A stretch of 64,000 bases of DNA from Hydractinia symbiolongicarpus. Its lineage: Eukaryota; Cnidaria; Hydrozoa; Anthoathecata; Hydractiniidae. Numbering within the stretch: position 1 is the first letter of the stretch; every line of letters starts with the position of its first letter. The stretch covers positions 16,553,650-16,617,649 of the forward strand of contig NC_079887.1 of assembly GCF_029227915.1 (NCBI RefSeq). The letters are read 5' to 3'. Position numbers and translations under genes: made by a program. The notes under the pieces are model-generated. The model had not been told where the DNA came from and did not search any database. It saw only the letters and a list, made by a program, of their open reading frames with translations. Of this stretch, positions 9,431 to 20,320 are shown one piece after another.

Positions 9431-11120
9431 TTAATATTGATCTACTATGCTAATAGTAATGCAGAAATAAATAATTTTTTAGATATATTGCCTACTTGTG
9501 TGACAAATACTAGTCATACAATCATTGATAACATTTCTTGTTCTTGGGATCTTGTGGACACCGTTTCTGGTAACATTCTTACTTCTGTATCTGACCATTT
9601 TTCCCAATTCTTGATTTTAAAGAAAATGGAAAAAACAAATTCCTTAGGGATGAAAGAGGTAAGAGATTGGTCAAAATTTAACCCTTACCTATTTTTGCGA
9701 AAAGTTTCATCAAGTAACTGGAATGACACACTGCAACTTCAGCAAACTGATGTTAACAAATCTTTTGATAATTTCTACAACAGTGTCAATAACCTTTTGG
9801 AAGAAAGTGCTCCTTTACGTAAACTTTCCAACCCATGTAATTTATGGATGACTAGAGGTATTTTATGTTCTATAAAAACATGTGACCTCCTGTATAGAAA
9901 ATTTCTATCTTCAAAAGATCTAGATCACAAAGCTTTCTATCAGGAAAGATCCAGATCACAAAGCTTTCTATCAGGTATTTTATGTTCTATAAAAACATGT
10001 TACCTCTTGTATAGAAAATTTCTATCTTCAAAAGATCTAGATCACAAAGCTTTTTATCAGGAAAGATCCAGATCACAAAGCTTTCTATCAGGAAAGATTG
10101 TATCACTATTGTCTCACTTTGCAGAGCAAGTAAAACTGACTATTATAGAAAATATTTTCAAGAAAATAGTAATTCTATACGTAATGTATGGAAAGGTATT
10201 AACACACTTATATCAGGTAAAACTTATTCACAACCTCCTGGTGGTTCAATGGTCACTGACCCTAAAGTTATTGTATTAATATTGATCTACTATGCTAATA
10301 GTAATGCAGAAATAAATAATTTTTTAGATATATTGCCTACTTGTGTGACAAATACTAGTCATACAATCATTGATAACATTTCTTGTTCTTGGGATCTTGT
10401 GGACACCGTTTCTGGTAACATTCTTACTTCTGTATCTGACCATTTTTCCCAATTCTTGATTTTAAAGAAAATGGAAAAAACAAATTCCTTAGGGATGAAA
10501 GAGGTAAGAGATTGGTCAAAATTTAACCCTTACCTATTTTTGCGAAAAGTTTCATCAAGTAACTGGAATGACACACTGCAACTTCAGCAAACTGATGTTA
10601 ACAAATCTTTTGATAATTTCTACAACAGTGTCAATAACCTTTTGGAAGAAAGTGCTCCTTTACGTAAACTTTCCAACCCATGTAATTTATGGATGACTAG
10701 AGGTATTTTATGTTCTATAAAAACATGTGACCTCCTGTATAGAAAATTTCTATCTTCAAAAGATCTAGATCACAAAGCTTTCTATCAGGAAAGATCCAGA
10801 TCACAAAGCTTTCTATCAGGTATTTTATGTTCTATAAAAACATGTTACCTCTTGTATAGAAAATTTCTATCTTCAAAAGATCTAGATCACAAAGCTTTTT
10901 ATCAGGAAAGATCCAGATCACAAAGCTTTCTATCAGGAAAGATTGTATCACTATTGTCTCACTTTGCAGAGCAAGTAAAACTGACTATTATAGAAAATAT
11001 TTTCAAGAAAATAGTAATTCTATACGTAATGTATGGAAAGGTATTAACACACTTATATCAGGTAAAACTTATTCACAACCTCCTGGTGGTTCAATGGTCA
11101 CTGACCCTAAAGTTATTGTT
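9431..11120 (+). repeat. Exact 845-bp tandem duplication inside the retroelement
   Basis: Copy 1 is 9431-10275 and copy 2 is 10276-11120. Both translate identically over their whole length and I see no base difference except at the last position. The copy-1 to copy-2 junction is inside a simple t/a-rich word (ttgt/attaat), so little homology guided the event. Confidence 0.95.
9857..10090 (+). repeat. 117-bp tandem duplication nested in the 845-bp unit (also at 10702-10935)
   Basis: The segment starting ggtattttatgttctat occurs at 9857 and 9974 with a few base changes. Inside each, a 31-bp unit (aaagatctagatcacaaagc...) is itself doubled (9914 and 9945). The 845-bp event then copied the whole set, giving three nested scales of duplication. 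Confidence 0.9.
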
Positions 11121-13470
11121 AACACTTTTAACAGCTTTTTTGCATCTGTTGCTGAGAAAATTAGGTCTAAAATACCAAAAACACTTAAAACTTTCTCACA
11201 CTATCTAAAAAATTCTAATCCTAATACAATATTTTTATCACCAACAACCAAAGATGAAGTGCTAAAATGCATCTGATCTTTCAACCAAAATAAAGCTAGT
11301 GGTCCTTATAGTTTTCCACCGCGCATTATGTCCTTAGTTAAAGATGTTATATCTGAACCTATTGCTGAACTTATCAATTTACCTTTTTTACAGGCTCTTA
11401 TCCAGATAACCTAAAAGTTGCCAAAGTTATCCCAATTCACAAAAAGGGAACTAAACTACTATGTAACAATTACAGGCCTATATCTTTGCTACCAAATCTT
11501 GATAATATCTTTGAAAAGCTAATTTATCAAAGAGTTCGTAATTTTCTTCTTAAACACAATTCGTCATTTTCGCACCGGATTGGATTTAGAAGAAAGTATT
11601 CAACATCGCATGCAATTATCAATATGATTCAAACTATAATGGATGAGGTTGATAAAGGGTGTGGAATTTTTATTGATCTCCAGAAGGCTTTTGATACTGT
11701 TAAACCACAAAATTCTATTGAAAATTTGTCTCACTATGGTATCAGAGGCAAAGCTCTATCACTTTTGAAATCCTACCTGAGCAACCGCTATCAGTTTGTT
11801 AACATCTCAGGTTTCACCTCAAAATGAGCTTTTGTCAGACACAGTGTTCCACAAGGTTCTGTTTTAGATCCTCTACTTTTTTAATTTACATTAATGATTT
11901 AAACTGTGCTATTAAATTCTCTTGTGTTCATCACTTGGGTGATGACACTAATTTGTTACATTTTAACAAATAATTAAAATCTCTTCACAAAAAAGTAAAT
12001 CTTGATTTAAAATTCCTTTGGCACTGGCTTAATGCCAGTAAAATTGCCTTAAATGCCACAAAAACGGAATTAATTATTTTTAAATACACCTCTAAGCCCA
12101 TGGATCAGAAAATCCAACTTACTATAGGAGGTGAAAGATTGTTTCAAAGCAACTCTATTAAACATCTAGGAATACTTCTAGACTCTAACCTAACTTGGAA
12201 GCCGCAGATTGTTACTGTTATTTTCAAAATTAAGAAGGACTAAGGGAATCATAGCCAAACTAAGACACTTGGTTCCGAAAGATGTTTTACTCTCTATCTA
12301 CTATGCTCTTTTTTATTCTCATCTTAACTACTGCTCCGCAATCTGGGGACAATCAGTAAGCTCATTTATTAAGAGGATTGTTACCTTGCAAAACTATGCT
12401 ATCCAATTGATGACCTTTTCTAATTACTTTGCTTCTGCTGATCCTTTATTTACTCAACTAGGATTAATGAAATTTACTGATCTTATTCATTTTCAAAATG
12501 CTCTTTTAATTCATCGTATTTAACATCAGAAAGTTCCTTCTCCTCTTCAAAAAACATTTGCAGTTGACTTCTCCCACTTTCATAATACCAGGGCTAATAC
12601 TCGTGGACTCATTAATTTTAAACTTGTTCGTACTAGTATAGTTTTGGTACGAAGTCTATACGTCATCGAGACGTTCTGTCATGGCAATTTTGTCATGATA
12701 AATGTCCAAGTATAAAACTTCTTGACTTGACTGAAAATGAGCCCAAATCTACCCTGAAGAAACACTGATTAACTAGTTAGGGTGTGACAATCCGTCTGGG
12801 GTGGGGGCGGTGAGGTTTCTGTGCGAATTTTGGAGATCTTCCCTTCTTCTAACTTAACCAGTTATTTAAACATGCAGATATATTGACTTTTTATTATTAC
12901 GAACAGCTACTTTCTGTTTGTCCTGTCCCATAATATCATGTGACGTCATGTGTTGTTTAATGTTTGTATTGTTCCTGGTTACCAATATGACTCAATAGCT
13001 TGCTAACAGTGTTGGTATTCCAGGATAGGTACTCCATAATTTATCCATAGACCATGTAATTTTTTTTCCATTATTTTTTGAGCATCTATTGAAATATACA
13101 TTCTTTGATTGATTGATTGATTTAGTTCCTATTGTCCCCGTTATCAATAAAGGTTCTGCCAAAGGGGTCCTACTAAATTTAATGCTTCTATTTTAGCTGT
13201 GAAAAACAGCAACAAAATATCTATTTTATTCGCATGCTAAACACTATTAGACCGACCATGGTTTGGTCCTCTAAATTTTCGCACTAGAAGAAAACTCTCT
13301 ACCAACAGTTAATTGCTTCCAGTTTTTAACGATGACATAAAAAGGGAACTTAAATGTTTGCAGTATTCAAATTTGCTTTTTTAGTAGCCACAAGGTGTAA
13401 ATACTTTGCCCAAAGTACAAAGTATTATTCTTTCCTCTCTCTGTACTATAATCTCTGACTATTACATGCT

Positions 13471-14150
13471 GTATTCTCTCTATTTAACGCCCACTCTCTA
13501 TTTAACGCCTCCTCTACAATAAACGCCCACCCTAAAACATCAAAAACTGTATTAAATGCCCCCTCTCTATTTAACACCCCTCTCTAATTAATGCCCATCC
13601 CATATTTTATGTAAAGGTGGCATTTATTAGAATTTACACTTAAATCTAATAAAGACAATATTTGGACAAAGTGTGTAAACATTTAGAATATTTATATATA
13701 TTTATAGTGATAAGTAGACAGTTACAAAAGTTTCAAAGTGAGGAAACATTCTGTAGTTTGATTTTTTTTATGCTTTAGCTCCAGCGTAACAAATTTTTGT
13801 TTTTGCTTGTACAGTTCTTCATCTAATACCACTGCTGTTCTTTTGCAATATGTGTAACAATCGTACTTTGTGGGTACAACAAGTCTGACTTCCCATTCTC
13901 TTTTTCCTGTGACCGTAAATAGTATGTAATAATCCTTGTCCTTATTCAAGAAATGAAAAATCAGGCTTGATATTTCAATCCACACATGCCCTACCAGTTC
14001 TTTGTTACAGGTTTCTTAAGAAAATACTTGAAACTTTTAATTGCTTTTAATAAACCCCCACTCTCTAATTAACACCCCTCTCCAATTTATCGCCTACCCT
14101 AAAATCTCTAAAATTAATTAAACGCCCAGGGAGTCAAATAGAGAGAATAC
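13471..14150. mobile_element. Short TIR element (MITE-like), 680 bp
   Basis: Left end gtattctctctatttaacgc (13471) and right end caaatagagagaatac (14135-14150) are inverted repeats. Both subterminal regions repeat the word ctctctaatttaacgccc many times (13471-13600; 14050-14130 partly inverted). Similar words occur at the ends of the pogo-like elements at 32120-32837 and 40900-42967, so this may be a related non-autonomous copy. It encloses the small HIRAN-like ORF on the minus strand. Confidence 0.55.
13722..13985 (-). pseudogene. Possible HIRAN-like domain fragment carried by the TIR element
   Basis: The 87-residue ORF reads ISSLIFHFLNKDKDYYILFT, then VTGKREWEVRLVVPTKYDC and a Lys/Glu-rich tail. 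The pattern 'I..L..FFL....I...VTGKR.......VPC.Y' is what I remember for the second half of HIRAN-like domains in transposon-linked cnidarian proteins. The N-terminal half is missing. Weak assignment; function within the element unknown. Confidence 0.25.
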
Positions 14151-15148
14151 GATCATGTATACGGTATACATGAACCGTTTTATAAAATATCAAATTTTCT
14201 TTAAACCTCAAAATTAAAATGCCACAAATTTCTCATAATTCCTCTAACAACGAAATTAAAATGCAGTAAAATGCAATTTTGACAAAAAAAACGCAAAATT
14301 TTAATGCAATACAGTACACAAACTGTCTGTTCTGTCACCATATTAGCTACTGGTCTCCTGGTCGTTCTGTAAAGACACCTGGTTCTCTGATTGTTCTGTG
14401 AAGATTGGTGGTTACCTGCTTTGGTTCTTACGAAGAAGAAAAAATAAATGGTTTTGTGGTATAGTTTTATAGGAACAGTCATGGCTGTCATAAAACATCA
14501 ATGATTATTAATACTGCTTGGTCTTTTTCCATTCCCCTCTCTTCCTTCACATAAGAAATGATGATTTCTTTTATTATCTTTTGTTCATTAATATAATGTT
14601 TGGGATTGGCGCTAAGTGAAAATAATTTAGGAAAATTAACTTTTGGAAGTCTTTGTGACTTTAGTCCTCCAAAAATAAGTTGCACTGGTAGGAAATGACC
14701 ATGGAGAGTTATCGTGAAAGTTGCTGTTTTAATCCTTTTATCAGTTGACCCTTAAATTAGTATGGTTTTTGAACCTTTTGGTTTCATGGTTTTGTTTAGT
14801 AATACTCGTGTGTTACTTTAAAGGGGAGTTTAAAAGCATTTGGCATTTGAATGGCACAGATTGGTATTTAAAAATTTGAAGGTGACTCTATTGGAATGTC
14901 TGTAGCCCTGATGAAAATGAAGAACTGAAAAATTAAACTTGAATAAGTGATTTTCTAAAAAAAAAACAGACTGATCATCTTCAGTACATAAAATAATATT
15001 GTGGAAAAAAAATGTCTCAATATGAGATGTTATAAGATGAGTTTATAAGGTCTATATGCTTCAAAAATAAATTTTGGATTGCATTGCAAATTCCAGTGTT
15101 GCCAAGGTGCCATCTTTACCAAATGTAAATGTTCCTTTCCTTTTGTAG
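14151..15148. other. AT-rich stretch before the CaRF-like gene
   Basis: No gene recognised. 14300-14440 is a degenerate repeat similar in reverse to 8555-8715. The last part (about 15100-15148) ends in a pyrimidine-rich run and ttttgtag, a good 3' splice site, so an untranslated first exon of the CaRF-like gene may lie within or upstream of this stretch. Confidence 0.35.
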
Positions 15149-18100
15149 GTAAAATATTGTGATTCCAATGGATCTTGCGAAGCTTGCTGGTCAACAACTT
15201 CTAAAAATTTCTCAATCAGCTGAAACTGGACAGCATGTTATTGAATTCACACCACCACCGTTGGAACAAGTGATTGAAATTGACCCAACTAAGCTTGGTA
15301 CATAAATTTTTAAATTTCTATACAGCTGATTTTGTTGTTCTTTTAGAAGTGCTTAAATAATTGCTGTAGTACAGGTTTCCTATACAATTTTAAGAAATAC
15401 AAGATTGAGACTGTAAATATTTTCAACTGCTCACGTTGTGATATATTAAGAAAAAAGGAGTCAGATAAATTTTAGACACATGGGTTATATAAAGTATAAT
15501 TTAAAGTATTCTTTTTATTGTATTCAGTTGTCATGTTTTTTTATTAAAGGCATATAAAAAACCAAACAACCATAATAAACGTAAACTTCCTTTTTTTTAA
15601 TCACTTATTTTTCTAATTGTTAATAACTATTTTCTTGGCAAGATTTGTACATTAAAGTATCAATTTTGGTAAAAGCCATAAAATGTTAAATGTGACAATG
15701 CTCAAGCTACCAAATCTCATGGCGTTTTGCCAATTCTATCATTTACAATTTCCTTCGCAGACATTCGCAGTTTTTCACCTTTAGACACTACTGAAGTCGA
15801 GATTGATCCAAGTAAAATGCTGGAAGCCATTAAAGTCAACGCAAATGAATCCACCAGTACTCAACATGTCATCGAAATTGATGGTCAACGTCAAGTACTC
15901 AACATCGGTGACAACCAACATATCATTCTTCTTCAAGAAGGACATGAAAGTGAAGTGTTGTATAATTATTGCGAGGAAAATCAGCCTGTCTTGAGATTTG
16001 GATCGTATTCAGAATTCAAGTGTGCGCTAAATGAATACGAATCACAAACCATCACCAAGTTCATTTTGAGGAATCAGTCAAAACAATTCACAGCTCCAGG
16101 TTCGTCTTCGTGAAATTTCATTATCTAAAAAGTTTTACTCACACAGTTGGTCCTCTCTATTTTGCATCTGACGAGAAAAATTACAATTCAAATTATAGAA
16201 AGTTCAGTTTTTGGAAAAAGATTGTCAAGCTGCGGAGTAGTAACAAAGAAACAACGATTTCTCAATTTAGAGGTTGTTCAGAAATGATTTCAACCATTTT
16301 TGAAGATTTTCGAACCTCTTCTCCCCTCCGTCAACCTGCGCCAATTTTGCTATGCCCCTCCCCTTGAGTTGGCGTCATTTTTTAGGAAAGAGAACCTTCC
16401 CGTGTCGAGTCATTCATACATATTTAAACTCAAGATTTATTACAACAACAACAACAAAGCGGTTGACGTCATTCGTAAACAAATCCACTTTTTTTAAAAA
16501 AGTTATTGAGTTATTTATAAAACAGAACAAATTATCAAACATTCGAAAATTCGATTGTGATAAATAATGGCCAGTTACACGAGTCGTCGTAAAACTACAT
16601 AAGTATTCGAAGTATAGACGGGAATTTTTCTGAAATTTTGTTTGACTTATGGTTAAGTTATTCAACTGGTATTTACTGTTCTACGCACTTTAGTGATCAA
16701 TTTTAAAACTTGTAAAGGATTTATCAAGAAAGTATGATATGTACAAGAAATACTAAATTTGTTAACTAAATACACTTTTAACTATCCGGTACAATCCACA
16801 ATATCAACGTGACACATATTTTTCTTATTTTTTTCTGCAAAGTTGCATTTACTGAGTGAGAATTCATCACGGAATCTACATTACTACATGTTGTGCAGAT
16901 ATCTGCGATAAAAAGTTTAGAAACAATACGTGGATGGAACTATTGTTTGTTTTCGGAGACTTCCCGAGTGCTGGAGGGATAGAAAACAGGAAAGAACTTG
17001 TAGGGTTTCATAATTTTTAAGAACAGAGAGAGGGTGCGTCGGCGGCCTCTGTATTATCTGAAAAACGTAGTACATTGAGTAATAGTTTCATTTTGTAAAG
17101 TAATGAAAGGTCATGCATTTTTATTCTTTTATCATGCTTTACCTTGTAAAATTCATTCAGCGTAACAACATAATTTTAGTGTGTTTGCATGATATATTAC
17201 GGAACGAGAAAAATTCGTCTGATTTACCGATGATCCGATGGGAATTTTGCGCTGCAAAAGATTTTCTTCCAATACCTTATATGGGCATTCCTTATATATC
17301 TGTTGGAAAGCAAGTCTTCCAGTGTCATCAAGGTAAGGTTTGGTTTACATATGCAAATCTTTATTGTTGAAATCAATCCACAAATTGGGGACATTAATTC
17401 ATAATTTTTTGCGCATTTTATTTTTTCCCAACTAGGTTTTGCGCACATTTAAATTTTGCCAACTCCTTTTGGTTTAAGCTTTATGTATAGCTCAATGGAT
17501 CGTTTTGCATGGCTAATTGCGCTCAAAATGTTTAATAATGTTGGATTTACACTAACTAACACGGATAACATTGTGGTTTTATTACGGTTTAATAATGATT
17601 ATGCAGAAAAAAGTTTTACGACACCATAAATCTCTTTTCGTTTTTTCCAGTTTTCGCACACGTGCTGAAAATATATTTTACGCGCATCAAATTTTCGATA
17701 TATATTCGATATATATTAGATATATGTAAGAGTTTCATGACTAGACAGCACACTTGTATAAAAATCCGATGATGAAGAATCGTCACGATAATAAATTGAC
17801 AAAAAAAATAACATGGATTGCTTGAAAATGGGTGTTCACACACCTATTTTCAAGCAATCAATAACGTAAAATTTTGTCCTAAATATATACAAAGTTTAAC
17901 AGTAACCATAGTCAATGTATTAAAATACTTAAACATTTGATGTTGTAGCGCGCTCAGAGTTTCAAAAAGGAATGTCACCTTGAGTGAAGAAAAAATCTAT
18001 CCTTGAGGTTGCGAGCAAAAATGTTTTTTTAAATATTACGTCTTCTGTTTGGATAAAATTATTGTTTTCAGATGTTTTTCTTTCTATCTTTAGGCAAAGA

Positions 18101-18545
18101 TTATAACACAAACAAAAAACAACAATACGAGTTGCGCAAAGAGATTTTAAACCAAGCTACACGTTTTCAAATTAAATCTCGAAATAAAGGACCGTCAAAA
18201 AAATTGGATTGTCCAGTTCTTTTTGCTGTGAGGAAGTTATATTTCTTTCCAGAATATCCACTGGAGACAAACACGAAGCGAAACCGAGCATTAGTTGCGC
18301 AAAAGCTGCGAGGTAAACTCACTCAAATTAAAAAGGAAATTTGCACGTGTACACACAAGGAGTCTGGCGACAACACTTCAACAGAGAACGATTCGAGTAA
18401 TATTTTAGGTAAACTCGAATATTTCACTCGATTTCCTCCCAATAACGAGCATAATCACGACGTTGCAAAAGCAGCCAATTTTATGAAGTTGCAGTTGAAG
18501 AAGCATGGTTCCAAAGGTGTCGAAATTATGCAGACCAAAAAAACG
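15149..18545 (+). CDS. CaRF/ALS2CR8-type transcription factor gene, four exons, 3' end not found
   Basis: Exons in phase: ATG at 15168-15297; 15761-16099; 17180-17332; 18094-18545, all bounded by AG/GT. The product so far is about 358 residues. Exons 1 and 2 carry related acidic segments (QVIEIDPTKL and EVEIDPSKML). Exon 2 ends with FGSYSEFKCALNEYESQTIT, exon 3 has IPYMGIPYISVGKQVFQCHQG, and exon 4 has KKLDCPVLFAVRKLYFFPEY and FPPNNEHNHDV. The order 'Y.G.P....G....C..G', then 'K.L.CP......R....FPEY', then H/N-rich is that of the ALS2CR8 domain of the calcium-responsive transcription factor CaRF, a nuclear DNA-binding protein. Exon 4 ends at a good donor (gtaata) without a stop. The next sequence is a retroelement, so the remaining exons are either beyond it or lost. 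ALS2CR8 domains also occur in transposon-like genes, so a host role is not certain. Confidence 0.6.
17816..17859. repeat. 20-bp hairpin in intron 3 of the CaRF-like gene
   Basis: gattgcttgaaaatgggtgt at 17816-17835 pairs with 17840-17859 with one mismatch across a 4-nt loop. Probably a remnant of a small palindromic element. Confidence 0.7.
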
Positions 18546-18642
18546 GTAATAAATGTTTGCACTGGCGCCAAATCTTTTTTTCTAGCGCGTTCTCTGCGTT
18601 TTACACGCGCATGAAAGGCGTACGCTCGTTTAATCTTTGTTC

Positions 18643-20320
18643 AGTAATTTATTACGCGGATCATGAAATTAAAACAATGCATTTAAAACTGTATGCATTT
18701 GTTAATATATTGTCTAGTAGTGAGTAGTATTCGAGCTGTTAACAAAAATGCTACACTACGTGCTATATTATAAGATCTGTATCGGTTCAACAGAAATTTG
18801 TGTTTTGCCTGGTGGAAATGTGTAAGGATTGAACATGAATTCAATGAATTCAACCACATGGGAGAGAGCGGAATAATTTAGTTATGCAATGACTTCAAAA
18901 ACGTTTTTCCGTTAACGGTAAATCAACGAATTTATTTCTGCATTGTCTCTACGCATAGAATTGCTGAAACATATTGATTAATGCATGAGAAGTTTAAGAT
19001 ACGTTAAAAGAAGAAGATCGATAGAAAGGTTAATGAAGTTAGCAACACAAATGGGAATGCAAATACAAATGGTATTGACGAATTGCGATTTACTAGTCAC
19101 CAGTGCCACAAACGTTTCAGAACCCACAGAGGAGTGCTCCAACATCTGCGGCAATGCAAAGTTAAAATTCGACTTCCAGAAGAAGAACGATCTACAGCTC
19201 CTCGAAATGATATGAATGAACAGTTTTATTGGGGTAACTTTAGAGGTACAGATGCGTTTGATCAAATTAATTCTTGTTATGAAAAAATTGTATTTTGGAG
19301 GTGAAATTTGTTCATTTGTTTCTTGGAGAAGTAACTAGACTATTGATAAATAGCCCAATTAAATGTATTGCGTTAAAAGCAGTGCACGTAATGCCAGCTC
19401 TATTACTTCAGAAGCCGTCAAAAAACTCGAAGAGCGAAGATCATGTTAACGCATTACAACGAAGAATAGAATGGTGGAATAAGTAATTTATTACGCGGAT
19501 CATGAAATTAAAACAATGCATTTAAAACTGTATGCATTTGTTAATATATTGTCTAGTAGTGAGTAGTATTCGAGCTGTTAACAAAAATGCTACACTACGT
19601 GCTATATTATAAGATCTGTATCGGTTCAACAGAAATTTGTGTTTTGCCTGGTGGAAATGTGTAAGGATTGAACATGAATTCAATGAATTCAACCACATGG
19701 GAGAGAGCGGAATAATTTAGTTATGCAATGACTTCAAAAACGTTTTTCCGTTAACGGTAAATCAACGAATTTATTTCTGCATTGTCTCTACGCATAGAAT
19801 TGCTGAAACATATTGATTAATGCATGAGAAGTTTAAGATACGTTAAAAGAAGAAGATCGATAGAAAGGTTAATGAAGTTAGCAACACAAATGGGAATGCA
19901 AATACAAATGGTATTGACGAATTGCGATTTACTAGTCACCAGTGCCACAAACGTTTCAGAACCCACAGAGGAGTGCTCCAACATCTGCGGCAATGCAAAG
20001 TTAAAATTCGACTTCCAGAAGAAGAACGATCTACAGCTCCTCGAAATGATATGAATGAACAGTTTTATTGGGGTAACTTTAGAGGTACAGATGCGTTTGA
20101 TCAAATTAATTCTTGTTATGAAAAAATTGTATTTTGGAGGTGAAATTTGTTCATTTGTTTCTTGGAGAAGTAACTAGACTATTGATAAATAGCCCAATTA
20201 AATGTATTGCGTTAAAAGCAGTGCACGTAATGCCAGCTCTATTACTTCAGAAGCCGTCAAAAAACTCGAAGAGCGAAGATCATGTTAACGCATTACAACG
20301 AAGAATAGAATGGTGGAATA
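18643..20320 (+). repeat. Exact 839-bp tandem duplication at the 5' part of an RT element
   Basis: Copy 1 is 18643-19481 and copy 2 is 19482-20320. All open frames in the two copies translate identically and I see no differing base. Only copy 2 continues into the rest of the reverse transcriptase (ggaataaaggcg); copy 1 ends at ggaataa and rejoins the start. Confidence 0.95.

Larger units (their letters stand above)
9401..13125 (+). mobile_element. Broken non-LTR retrotransposon (CR1/L2-like), 5'-truncated, with internal duplications
   Basis: The element begins abruptly inside the endonuclease (SLIFLGDFNIDLL at about 9405) and continues with the SDHFSQFLI motif. The linker and RT follow: NKASG near 11290, NYRPISLLPNLDNIFEKLI at 11470, FRRKYSTSHA, motif A GIFIDLQKAFDT near 11665, motif B SVPQGSVLDPLLF near 11850, and motif C reading LGDD instead of YADD near 11940. 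The C-terminal RT part lies at 12090-12520. Stops and frameshifts occur at about 11274, 11400, 11825, 11880 and 12240. A (TTGA)-type tail at 13106-13125 is typical of 3' ends of this group. The endonuclease-to-linker part is present twice (see the 845-bp duplication). Non-functional. Confidence 0.8.

Noticed and set aside
18985-20143. Two sets of identical small ORFs (95, 76 and 73 codons) as duplicate genes
   Set aside because: They are frames within the 839-bp duplicated retroelement piece, not separate genes.
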